Positions 25,145-33,299 of a DNA stretch of 64,000 nucleotides are shown piece by piece. The notes under the pieces are model-generated. The model was not told the DNA's origin. It searched no databases and saw nothing but the letters and a program-made list of their open reading frames with translations. Each line of letters opens with the position of its first letter. The stretch's first letter is position 1. The stretch spans positions 1,605,699 to 1,669,698 of the forward strand of contig NW_008705566.1 in assembly GCF_000186865.1 (NCBI RefSeq), read 5' to 3'. Source of the DNA: Aureococcus anophagefferens. Lineage: Eukaryota > Sar > Pelagophyceae > Pelagomonadales > Pelagomonadaceae. The position numbers and the translations under genes were made by a program.

Positions 25145-28100
25145 ATGATGGGCCAGCCGCAGGCCCTGTGCGAGGAGGACGAGATCATCAACCGGCTGCG
25201 CGAGTCGCGGAGCGACGGGGAGATGTTCTTCGACGTCGAGTTCGGGGGCGTGGCGACGGCGCTCTACGAGAACGAGAGCGAGGTGCCCGAGTACGACCAG
25301 GACCTGAGCGAGCCCGTGGTCTGGCTGCGGCCCCAGGAGCTCGCGCACTCGCCGGAGTACTTCGTCGACGGCGCGCTGTCCGGGTCCGTCGTCGAGGGGC
25401 GGCTCGGCGACGGCTGGCTCCTCGGGGCCATGGCGGCCATCAGCGGCCACCCGGAGCTGCTCGTCGAGAACCTCTTCGGCAGCGACCCCGACGACTTCAA
25501 GAAGTGGGGCGTCTACACCTGCCGCTTCTACAAGAACGGGAGCTGGGTCGAGGTGACGACGGACACGCGCGCGCCGGCGACGTCCGGCTTCGGCGACGGC
25601 GGCGCCCACGGCTCGCCGGAGCCCATCTACGGCCGCTGCCTCGACCCGCGGGAGCAGTGGGTGTCGCTGTTGGAGAAGGCCTACGCGAAGCTCCACGGCT
25701 CCTACGAGGCGCTGAGCGGCGGCAGCGTGACGGAGGCGCTCGTGGACCTCACGGGCGGGTCCGGCGAGGAGGTGAAACTCGAGGAGAAGGACCACGCGCG
25801 GCTCTGGGACCTGGTCAAGGCCCACGCGGAGAAGAAGCACGTGCTCTGCGGCACGGTCGACGTCGGCGAGGGCCTCGAGGCCGTGCGGTCCACGGAGCTC
25901 CGCGAGACGCCGCTGGGCCTGCTCCCGGCCCACGCCTACGGCGTCCTCGCCTGCGTCGAGGTCGCGGACCAGCGCTTCCTCCACATGCGCAACCCCTGGG
26001 GCAAGGGCGAGGGCAACGGCGACTGGCGCGGGCCGTGGTCGAACGCGTCGACGCAGTGGGACGACTTCCCCGAGGTGCTCACGGAGATGATGAACGACGA
26101 GTCCCTCGCCTGGGACCGCAACGCCAACGACGGCACCTTCTTCATGGCCTTCGAGGACTTTTGCGCGCGCTTCGACACGCTCCACGTCTGCAAGCTCTTC
26201 GTCGACGACAAGTACAAGCAGTACAAGGTCGTCGGCAAGTGGAGCGGCAAGACCGCCGGCGGGCCCGACGCCAAGTTCGAGGCCAAGCAGAAGGCGGACC
26301 TCGCCGCCGCCGCCGACGTTTCCCCGGCGCCGCCGCCGCCGGCGGGCGCCGCCGCGCCGAGCCCGGACCGCCGCGCGTCGCGCGACAAGGCGGGCCCCGG
26401 CGACGAGCTCAACGACGCGTCCCTCAAGCTCGCCAACGCTTTGCGGGACCACCACGGCAAGTTCGTGCGCACGGACGGCGACCCCTACTGGTTCAACAAC
26501 CCCCAGTTCCGCGTGACGACGCAGGCGCCCGTCGAGGTCCACGTGTCGCTCACGCAGTGCAAGAACCCGACGGCGCCGGCGGCGACGAAGGGCCACTTCA
26601 AGATGGCCTTTGAAGTCCTGCGGACGAAGCGCAACGCCGAGCACCCGCGCATCTGGAGCCTCGACGGCGCGGAGCTCGTCGCGCACGCGCCCGGGCTGCC
26701 CGCGGCGGCGACGCGCGAGGTCTCGCTCTCCGGGCTTTTACTCGAGCCGGGCTGGAACTACAGCGTCGTCGCCCACGCGACGCTCCGCGGCCGCGAGGCG
26801 CCCTTCGTGCTGCGCATCTTCTCGCCGGGCGAGCTCAAGGTCGCGCCCGCGCCCGAGACGCACAGCCAGTACGTGCCCGGCGCGTGGCAGGCGGACCTGG
26901 AGCACGACACGGCGGGCGGCCCGCCCCTGCTCTCGGGACCGAAGCACGGCGTCCTCAAGGTCGCGCCGAAGTGGTGCCACAACCCGCAGTACCACCTGAA
27001 GCTCGTCGACGGCGACCCGGGCCGCGACCCGGACGCGCCGGAGCCGGCGAACGCGGGCACGGTGGACATCAAGCTCGTGCTCCGGCGCACGGACGCGGCG
27101 CCCCAGGCCGCGGAGCCGCGGAAGAAGGGCCTGCCGCGGAAGTCGTCCGCGGGCAACATCGACGCGGCGGGCTCGTCGCGCGCGCTCGGCGGCGGCGGCG
27201 ACGACGCGGCCGTCACGACCGTGGGGCTCGTCGTCTGCAAGGCGCCGGCGCCCGAGGAGGAGCTGGGCCGCCGCGTGCACAAGGAGACGAAGACGAACGC
27301 GCTCGGCGAGCCGAAGCCGACGAAGGAGTCGACGCTGCGGAAGAAGCGGCCCAAGCCCGGCGTCGCCGAGGCGCGCCAGCTGCTCGAGGGGCTCGGCGGC
27401 GCGTCCTGGGGCGCGGGCATCGGCGGGTTGGGCGGCGGCTTCGAGGGCGAGCCGGAGAAGGCCATGCCGCCGCGGAAGATGCTTTTAGAAGCGAACGAGT
27501 GGCACCAGACGTCGAACTTCCGCGGCGCGACCGTGGCGACGCTGCTCCTCCCGGGCATCGTCAAGAGCCGCATGCCCAACGGCATGGTCGTCGTGCCCTG
27601 CCTCAGCGACGTCGACACGCAGGGGTCCTTCGTCCTCGAGGTCCACAGCGACGCGCCCGTCTCCGTCGAGGCCGTCTCCGAGTCCAAGTCGAAGACCGTC
27701 GTCGGCGAGTGGGTCGACTCCAACTCCGGCGGCTCCCACCTCCAGCCCTCCTGGAAGACGAACCCCAAGTACAAGCTCACGTTCGCGAACGCGACGGCGC
27801 GCGCCAAGGTCAACATCACGCTCACGCGGCCCGAGGCGGACTGGAAGATGCGCGACATGGTTGGCTCAATGATGGGCTTCTACCTGAGCCGCGGCGCCGC
27901 GCCGTCGACGCCGAACCCGGGCAACCAGTCGCCGTCGTCCGACGGCGCCGCGATCTTCCACGAGGGCAAGCCCTGGAACGAGTCGCCCTTCGTGCCCATG
28001 CACTCCGTCTCCACGCCGCCGGGCTTCGCCCTCGAGGCCACCGACGGCTCCTACGTCATCATGCCGGCCACCTACGCGCCCAACAAAAAGGGCCGCTTCT

Positions 28101-28171
28101 TCCTCTCCGTCACCTCCGACGTCGACTTCGTCCTCACGGGCGCCGGCGGCACGACGTCCGTCACGCACTAG
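25145..28171 (+). CDS. Calpain-like protein lacking the catalytic Cys, with C2-like repeats
   Basis: 1008 residues. The calpain protease core spans about 50-350. The box that normally holds the nucleophile reads RLGDGWLLGAMA: Gly90 (codon 25412-25414) replaces Cys. His263 (LLPAHAYGV) and Asn283 (MRNPWGKG) of the triad are kept. At least three C2L-type beta domains follow, each with a W-x2-NP-Q/K-Y/F motif: YWFNNPQFRV near 449, KWCHNPQYHL near 617 and SWKTNPKYKL near 875. A Lys/Pro-rich linker (KKRPKPGVAEA) separates the second and third. Families with this change are treated as pseudoproteases acting as regulatory scaffolds. The start is the first of two consecutive ATGs. Confidence 0.88.
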   Translation: MMGQPQALCEEDEIINRLRESRSDGEMFFDVEFGGVATALYENESEVPEYDQDLSEPVVWLRPQELAHSPEYFVDGALSGSVVEGRLGDGWLLGAMAAISGHPELLVENLFGSDPDDFKKWGVYTCRFYKNGSWVEVTTDTRAPATSGFGDGGAHGSPEPIYGRCLDPREQWVSLLEKAYAKLHGSYEALSGGSVTEALVDLTGGSGEEVKLEEKDHARLWDLVKAHAEKKHVLCGTVDVGEGLEAVRSTELRETPLGLLPAHAYGVLACVEVADQRFLHMRNPWGKGEGNGDWRGPWSNASTQWDDFPEVLTEMMNDESLAWDRNANDGTFFMAFEDFCARFDTLHVCKLFVDDKYKQYKVVGKWSGKTAGGPDAKFEAKQKADLAAAADVSPAPPPPAGAAAPSPDRRASRDKAGPGDELNDASLKLANALRDHHGKFVRTDGDPYWFNNPQFRVTTQAPVEVHVSLTQCKNPTAPAATKGHFKMAFEVLRTKRNAEHPRIWSLDGAELVAHAPGLPAAATREVSLSGLLLEPGWNYSVVAHATLRGREAPFVLRIFSPGELKVAPAPETHSQYVPGAWQADLEHDTAGGPPLLSGPKHGVLKVAPKWCHNPQYHLKLVDGDPGRDPDAPEPANAGTVDIKLVLRRTDAAPQAAEPRKKGLPRKSSAGNIDAAGSSRALGGGGDDAAVTTVGLVVCKAPAPEEELGRRVHKETKTNALGEPKPTKESTLRKKRPKPGVAEARQLLEGLGGASWGAGIGGLGGGFEGEPEKAMPPRKMLLEANEWHQTSNFRGATVATLLLPGIVKSRMPNGMVVVPCLSDVDTQGSFVLEVHSDAPVSVEAVSESKSKTVVGEWVDSNSGGSHLQPSWKTNPKYKLTFANATARAKVNITLTRPEADWKMRDMVGSMMGFYLSRGAAPSTPNPGNQSPSSDGAAIFHEGKPWNESPFVPMHSVSTPPGFALEATDGSYVIMPATYAPNKKGRFFLSVTSDVDFVLTGAGGTTSVTH

Positions 28172-28374
28172 GGGAGGGGCGAGGCGCGTAAGGAGGGGCG
28201 TTGCTGCTTGGCGCGGTCGCGGGGCAGCGTCGCGGCGCGCCGTCACGGTCGTAGCGCCGGGGTAAATGATGCAACTTGAAGTGTGCTGAAAGTGGCTCGA
28301 GAGTGGTGCCGCGGGCTGCCGCTCCGGATCAAAATGGGCAGCTCCGTTTGAGCTCGCGGGTTCGCAATCCCAGG

Positions 28375-29715
28375 ATGGGTAAAGAGCGCTACGTGAAAGT
28401 GAAGTCACCGCTGTTCGAGGATGCTTACTGGGAGGGTTTGGCTCTCCGAAGCTCCATACGGAAGGACGTCCTGAAACTTGATAATGATGCATATCAAGAA
28501 GCATGCGCGTTCCAACTCAACCTGGAATTCGACGACCAGCCCTGGACGCTCGAAAACCTGCGCGAAATCATCCACAAGTTCACGCGGATCCCGGCTCGAC
28601 GAATCGTGTTCGCCGAGCAAGGCCGCGACCTCGAGGCTGACTTCGAATTTGACGGAGGCGAGACGCTCGCCAGGAACTACAAGCTCTCCATGCGCATCTG
28701 CCGCGACGCGGTGGGTCGTTGCGGCGTCCCAGCGTCCCCCGACGCGAGGCCGCTCGAGATCCTTCCGGATGCCGCCCTCGGCGCCTGCGTCGCGTTCTGT
28801 CGTCCGCGAGCGGTCGCGATCCTCGGAGCGACCTCCAAGGCGACGCGCGAACGCCTCGTCGCCGACGTCGTCGGCCATCAAGCGGCCACGGTCTTCGCTC
28901 GTTTCTACGGCGTGCGCGGCCTCGACGACGTGGCGTCGCTGCTCGCTTCGCACGCTCCCCGCTTTTCCGAGTGGACCGCGACGCACCGGGACGCGACTCT
29001 CGATCCGGCGCTCGCGCTAGCCTTGAGCCGCGGTGTGGTTGCCGACGCCTACTCCGATGGGGAACGCGAGCGGGCGCTCGCGGCGTCTGGCGTGCGATGG
29101 AAGTCTTGCGAGCGCACCTGGTTCCACGAAGAAACCGACGTCCGACAAGGCTTTCGCGGCACGGTCGTCCTTGCCGATCGCCTGGAGGTGTCCATCGACA
29201 CGGGTCTCGACATTTACGCTGAAAGCGGTTTCGGCTGGGCTATTAGCATCGAAATTAGAGTGCACTACAGGAGGAAGAGCAAGGCCCACCGGAAACCGTC
29301 ACCGCTAATGCTCGCCAGCCTCGGTTCGGGCTACGGCGATCTACGCGACGATAGCAGTAGAAAGATCTCCGGGTCCGTCTGCGAACAGCTTTCGGCTGAG
29401 CTGGAATTGCCCGTCGGCGTCGACCGGCTGCTGAAGTTTCTCGCGCTCGTCCTGGCTGGCCCGCTTCGCTGGGAGAGGCCCGCCCACCACTATGTCCCGC
29501 ATCAGAGTCTCCTACTCCTGATCTCGAGACAGATCGAGGTCGCGACGTTGATCCACACCGGAAAGATGAGCGTCGACAACGACAACGACTTCGACGTCGA
29601 CGACGAGAAGCGCGCGTGCCAGCCGCCGCCGCCCGAGTTCGAGCGGCCACTCTTCGCGTGGTCCGCGGAGCAGGACTCGGGCTGGTGGTCGCGCTACGTC
29701 GAGCCGGCGAATTGA
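28375..29715 (+). CDS. Ubiquitin-like-fold protein with F-box-like segment
   Basis: 446 residues from the ATG at 28375. Residues 35-115 (ACAFQLNLEFDDQPWTLENL, then IIHKFTRIPARRIVFAEQGR and a final YKLSMRI) follow the strand-helix-strand order of a ubiquitin-like fold. A segment beginning PLEILPDAALGACVAFCRPR resembles an F-box in spacing. The C-terminal 250 residues are unrecognised. Base composition is noticeably less GC-rich than the neighbours and codon choice is more relaxed (GAA, AAA, CGA frequent), so this gene may be younger, less expressed or acquired. It could be a substrate adaptor for a cullin ligase, but that is speculative. Confidence 0.6.
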   Translation: MGKERYVKVKSPLFEDAYWEGLALRSSIRKDVLKLDNDAYQEACAFQLNLEFDDQPWTLENLREIIHKFTRIPARRIVFAEQGRDLEADFEFDGGETLARNYKLSMRICRDAVGRCGVPASPDARPLEILPDAALGACVAFCRPRAVAILGATSKATRERLVADVVGHQAATVFARFYGVRGLDDVASLLASHAPRFSEWTATHRDATLDPALALALSRGVVADAYSDGERERALAASGVRWKSCERTWFHEETDVRQGFRGTVVLADRLEVSIDTGLDIYAESGFGWAISIEIRVHYRRKSKAHRKPSPLMLASLGSGYGDLRDDSSRKISGSVCEQLSAELELPVGVDRLLKFLALVLAGPLRWERPAHHYVPHQSLLLLISRQIEVATLIHTGKMSVDNDNDFDVDDEKRACQPPPPEFERPLFAWSAEQDSGWWSRYVEPAN

Positions 29716-29803
29716 GGCTGCAAATAGGCGAAAGCATGTGGGTAAACGTGAGTTCAATGATACTGTAACTTGAAGGCGACAACAACACGGCTCGAGCGCC
29801 ACG

Positions 29804-30757
29804 ATGGCACGCCTCGCGTGGCTGCTCAGCACCCTGCTGCTGCAAGCCAATGCGCTCGCTCCGACCCTGCGCACGCTCCTTCGCCGCCGTGCCACGGTGG
29901 CGGACCGCGAGGCCGCGCTCGCGCAAGTGATGGGCGCGCCGGACCGCGACGCGCTGCTCGACGAGTGCCTGCAGCCGTCGCGCATCCCGCGCTGGCTCGC
30001 GCGCGCGCCCGTGAGCTGGCCGGCGCGCGACCTCGCGGCGCTCGAGCGCGTCCTGAAGCTCGGCGGCGAGCTCGACGACGCCGGCGCGGCGCGGCGCGCG
30101 CTGCTGTCGACGCTGCGGCAGCTGCCCGAGGCCGGCGGCGCCGTGCGCCTCGAGCGCGAGGCGCGGCGGCGGTCGCGCCTCGCGCCGTCCTTCGACGAGA
30201 TGCTCGCGCGGACGCCGGACCTGTCGACGCCGGCCTTCGAATTGGTCGACACCGCGGACGACTTCCAGGTCCGGCGCTACGCGGACTTCTCCGTCGTGCG
30301 CACGGCGCGCCGGGCGCCGGTCGCGGCGGAGGGCCTCGAGCTCCAGAACCCGAAGATGGCCGGCGCGGGCGCGTTCCAGGCGCTCGCGGGCTACATCTTC
30401 GGCGGCAACGGCCGCGAGGAGAAGATGGCGATGACGACGCCCGTGTTCACGCGCGGCGGCGACATGGAGTTCGTGCTGCCCGAGGCCTACTGGTCCGACG
30501 CGTCCCGGGCGCCGGCGCCGACGTCGGACGTGGAGCTGAGCGCGGGCCAGAACGGCCTCGTCGCCGCGGCGTTCTTCGGCGGGTACGCGACGAAGGACGA
30601 GGTCGAGCGCCGGTCCGCGGCGCTCGTCGACGCGGTCCGGGCGAGCGGGGCCTGGACGCCCGTCGACGACCCGTACCAGGCGGCGTACAACGACCCCTTC
30701 ACGCCGCCCTGGCGCCGGCGCAACGAGGTGCTCGTGGCGGTCGAGGCGGCGAATTAA
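29804..30757 (+). CDS. SOUL haem-binding family protein, plastid-type
   Basis: 317 residues. A signal peptide (RLAWLLSTLLLQANALAP) followed by TLRTLLRRRATV suggests plastid or secretory targeting. Residues 145-315 are a SOUL/HBP domain: FELVDTADDFQVRRYADFSV, FQALAGYIFGGNGREEKMAM, TTPVFT and MEFVLPEAYW are hallmark blocks. Related algal and plant proteins bind tetrapyrroles, and several sit in plastid eyespots or plastoglobules. The intervening 120 residues are helical and unassigned. The stop codon directly abuts the stop of the DHHC gene on the other strand. Confidence 0.85.
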   Translation: MARLAWLLSTLLLQANALAPTLRTLLRRRATVADREAALAQVMGAPDRDALLDECLQPSRIPRWLARAPVSWPARDLAALERVLKLGGELDDAGAARRALLSTLRQLPEAGGAVRLEREARRRSRLAPSFDEMLARTPDLSTPAFELVDTADDFQVRRYADFSVVRTARRAPVAAEGLELQNPKMAGAGAFQALAGYIFGGNGREEKMAMTTPVFTRGGDMEFVLPEAYWSDASRAPAPTSDVELSAGQNGLVAAAFFGGYATKDEVERRSAALVDAVRASGAWTPVDDPYQAAYNDPFTPPWRRRNEVLVAVEAAN

Positions 30758-31435
30758 TTAGGCGGCCTCCGCGGGCGTGACGCGGATTCGCCGCGCGCCC
30801 TTCGTCCACAGCTCCTGCTGCGACTGCCGATAGAGCAGGAGGAGGTCCATCGTCGCGATGTTCTTGCGAATCAGGAGCGTGTGGAAGAGCAGCAACGATC
30901 CGAGCAGCCCGACGAGGACAAGCGCCACCGCCGTGTGGGCTGCGACGACGAGCGCGCGCCGCGACGCGCGGTCCCGCAGGTGCCAGAGGACCCATCCGCC
31001 GAACGCGCTTTGAGCTGCGAACTGGAACGTGGAAAACAGCGCGATGACATAGAAATAGGGATAGTTGCGCTTGCCCACACACGTATTCAACCAAGGGCAA
31101 TGGTGGTCCATGCCCGGCGAGAGCTTGTTGCACAGGGAGCAGTAGCTCGGCGCGCGAACCCAGCGCGACGTCGACGTCTCCGCGTCGAAGCAATAGAGCG
31201 GGCCGCAGAGGCGCTGCTCCCATGGGCCCGGCGGCTCCGCGGGGTCGACGAGGCTCGTGACGAAAAAATTCACGATCGTGACGGCCGCGAGGCCGCCGAC
31301 GACGGCGTGCGCGCCGGGGACCGACCAGTCCTCGACTGCAAAAAAGGCGGCAGTGGTCGAAACATAGGCCACGACGGCTGTAATCTGCGATGGAGAGAGA
31401 GGTCGTTCGAGCCCGCAGGACCGCCGCGGGCGCAT
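30758..31435 (-). CDS. DHHC-type protein acyltransferase with a degenerate Cys-rich domain
   Basis: 225 residues, short for the family. Two membrane segments (SQITAVVAYVSTTAAFFAVE, VVGGLAAVTIVNFFV) precede a DHHC domain: SYCSLCNKLSPGMDHHCPW followed by LNTCVGKRNYPYFY, with the catalytic DHHC at 110-113. Two more membrane segments follow. Zinc-binding positions are eroded: the usual first C-x2-C reads YCFDAE and the Cys after NK is Leu. The protein may still palmitoylate membrane proteins, but loss of zinc ligands makes activity uncertain. Confidence 0.8.
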   Translation of the reverse strand: MRPRRSCGLERPLSPSQITAVVAYVSTTAAFFAVEDWSVPGAHAVVGGLAAVTIVNFFVTSLVDPAEPPGPWEQRLCGPLYCFDAETSTSRWVRAPSYCSLCNKLSPGMDHHCPWLNTCVGKRNYPYFYVIALFSTFQFAAQSAFGGWVLWHLRDRASRRALVVAAHTAVALVLVGLLGSLLLFHTLLIRKNIATMDLLLLYRQSQQELWTKGARRIRVTPAEAA

Positions 31436-31565
31436 GTCATCTGCGGACCACCGCGCCGCTGCACCAGCAGCCGGGCAGCGTCACCATGCTATTGCCCTGG
31501 TTCAACGTCCGTTGTTGATGCACTAATTCGTGCAAGCAGCAGCCGGGCAGCGTCTGGAGCGCCAG

Positions 31566-31745
31566 ATGGGTCTGGCCGACGCGGCCATCGCCCTCGCCGC
31601 GAGGCCCGCGCCCCCGGGCGAGCAGCTCCCGACCCAGAGCGAGATCAAATCCGTCACGCAAGCGTTTTCGGGACCGACGAAAGGCGGCGCGCCGTCGAAG
31701 GAAGAGATCGCGCGGCTCGTCGCCGCCGTGAAGACGCCGCGGTAA
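31566..31745 (+). CDS. Possible small protein, 59 residues
   Basis: A short frame beginning MGLADAAIALAARPAPP with codon choice like the neighbours and a helical C-terminal half (KEEIARLVAAVKTPR). It ends 19 bases before the next ATG on the same strand. The last codon is followed by GTAAGC, a strong donor consensus, but the nearest acceptor is too close for an intron. It may be a real small gene, an unspliced 5' exon of the next gene, or chance. The 17-bp string AGCAGCCGGGCAGCGTC occurs twice just upstream (about 31468 and 31536). Confidence 0.35.
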   Translation: MGLADAAIALAARPAPPGEQLPTQSEIKSVTQAFSGPTKGGAPSKEEIARLVAAVKTPR

Positions 31746-31764
31746 GCGCCCCTCGTCGAGTAGG

Positions 31765-32439
31765 ATGGGCGTCGTCAGCGACGCGCTCACGTCCGGCATC
31801 GGCGCCGCGTCGCGGTCCGTCGCGCGCGCGGGGCTGGACCGAGAGATCAACGCGCTCACGGCCAAAGTCAAGGCGCGGAAGGAGGCGCTGGGCATGGACC
31901 TGTTCGCGCCGCTCGACGCGGCGGATTACGTGCAAGTCTCGACGATGTACGCCGCGGCGCGGCGGGACGTCGAGGAGCTCGAGCGCGCGATCGAATTGAA
32001 GCGGTCGGCCAAAGAAGCGCTCCGCGCGGCCGCCGCGCCGCCGTCGCCGCCGGCCGCCGCCGCGCCGCCGCCATCGCAGCCCGTCGTCGCCCGGACGCGG
32101 ACGGCGCGGGACGTGGAGGGCGCGGCGGCGCGGGACCGCGCGCTCGCCGACGAGCTCTCGCGCGCGGCGGACGATCTCTCGCGCGCGCTCCAGGTCCAGC
32201 GCTCCGACGCCGTCGACGCGCTCCGGCGCAGCCACGGCGACCGGGAGGCCGCGGCGGCGCTCCTGCTCGACCCCCCGCCGGGCATCCAGGAGGCCCAGGT
32301 CCTCTCCGTGGAGCCGGTCCACGTGACCGCGACGCTCGTGCCCCACACGCCGGCGGACGCGCTCCCGGCGCCGCCGAAGAAGAAGTCCGTCACGCGGCGC
32401 CTCAGCGAGGCCCTGCGCGCGCCGAAGAAGAAAGGGTAG
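31765..32439 (+). CDS. UBA-domain protein of unknown function
   Basis: 224 residues. The N-terminal 80 residues form a helical, coiled-coil-like region (ALTAKVKARKEALGMD, RRDVEELERAIELKRSA). A Pro/Ala linker follows. Residues 148-175 read RSDAVDALRRSHGDREAAAA, followed by LLL, a UBA-type ubiquitin-binding helix bundle. The tail is basic (KKKSVTRRLSEALRAPKKKG) and could be a nuclear localisation or membrane-binding signal. The overall protein is unrecognised; a ubiquitin-binding adaptor is a reasonable inference. Confidence 0.65.
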   Translation: MGVVSDALTSGIGAASRSVARAGLDREINALTAKVKARKEALGMDLFAPLDAADYVQVSTMYAAARRDVEELERAIELKRSAKEALRAAAAPPSPPAAAAPPPSQPVVARTRTARDVEGAAARDRALADELSRAADDLSRALQVQRSDAVDALRRSHGDREAAAALLLDPPPGIQEAQVLSVEPVHVTATLVPHTPADALPAPPKKKSVTRRLSEALRAPKKKG

Positions 32440-32552
32440 GACCCCGTTTTAGCTGCCTAAGTTCAACAAATCAGCTTGAACAATGTGTATCTAGGTGTTT
32501 TATCGTGCCCGGGCGCTGGTAACGAGTTGGCCCCGCGCGTTTTCAGGGCAGC

Positions 32553-33260
32553 ATGGAGCCCCCCGTGTGCGCGCCGCCGGAGAGTCTGCTGAAGCATGAC
32601 GAGCCCCTCTTCGTCGGGTTCGACGGGAACGACGAGGGCGGCGTGAAGAAGGGGGACGCGTCGGGGTCGCAGCTCGAGGAGATGGTCAACTCCATGCTGC
32701 CGCCGCGCGAGTGGACGCAGACGTCGGGGACGTGGATGCAGTACGTGTCGAAGAAGACGGCGACGCGCATGGACGTCATCTCCCTCCAGGAGGACCTGGA
32801 CAAGCGGCTGCTCGACCGGCAGGCGCGCGACGCGGGCATCTGCCCCGTGCGCGAGGATTTGTACAGCCAGTGCTACGACGAGCTCATCCGCCAGATCACG
32901 CTCGACGGCCCCGAGCGGGGGCTCCTGCTGCTGCGCGTGCGCGACGAGATCCGCATGACCATCGACGCCTACAAGGTGCTCTACGACAGCAGCGTGACGT
33001 TCGGCATCCGGAAGCAGCTCCAGGCGGAGCAGGGCATGTCGGAGCTCGAGGGCCGCATCGCCGAGCTCGAGGCCGAGAACAAGGACTTGGAGAACCAGGT
33101 CCTCGAGCTCCGCAACGGCGTCGAGGTCATCGAGAAGCGCGAGAACGAGCACAAGGCCGTCGAGGACAAGAAGCGCAAGGACGAGATCGACTTCCTCAAG
33201 TACCAGGGCCAGCACCTCGACGCCTTCCTCCGCCAGCTCGGGCCCGTCGGCGGGAAGTGA
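32553..33260 (+). CDS. DNALI1: Axonemal dynein light intermediate chain (inner arm, p28/DNALI1)
   Basis: 235 residues, close to the family's usual length. Near-invariant blocks are present: LPPREWTQTSGTWMQYVSKK, ATRMDVISLQEDLDKRLLDR, ICPVREDLYSQCYDELIRQI, LDGPERGLLLLRVRDEIRMT and VTFGIRKQLQAEQ. The C-terminal half is a coiled coil. This subunit belongs to single-headed inner-arm dyneins of motile flagella, so the organism makes, or recently made, a motile flagellum. It has no close functional neighbour here. Confidence 0.95.
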   Translation: MEPPVCAPPESLLKHDEPLFVGFDGNDEGGVKKGDASGSQLEEMVNSMLPPREWTQTSGTWMQYVSKKTATRMDVISLQEDLDKRLLDRQARDAGICPVREDLYSQCYDELIRQITLDGPERGLLLLRVRDEIRMTIDAYKVLYDSSVTFGIRKQLQAEQGMSELEGRIAELEAENKDLENQVLELRNGVEVIEKRENEHKAVEDKKRKDEIDFLKYQGQHLDAFLRQLGPVGGK

Positions 33261-33299
33261 GCGGGCTGATCGCGCGCGCGACACCGCTAACGCCCCCTG

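Noticed and set aside
28350..28375. GGGTTCGCAATCCC, resembling a tRNA T-arm/B-box.
   Set aside because: No matching acceptor stem, D-arm or anticodon arm could be folded around it; it is in the leader of the UBL gene.
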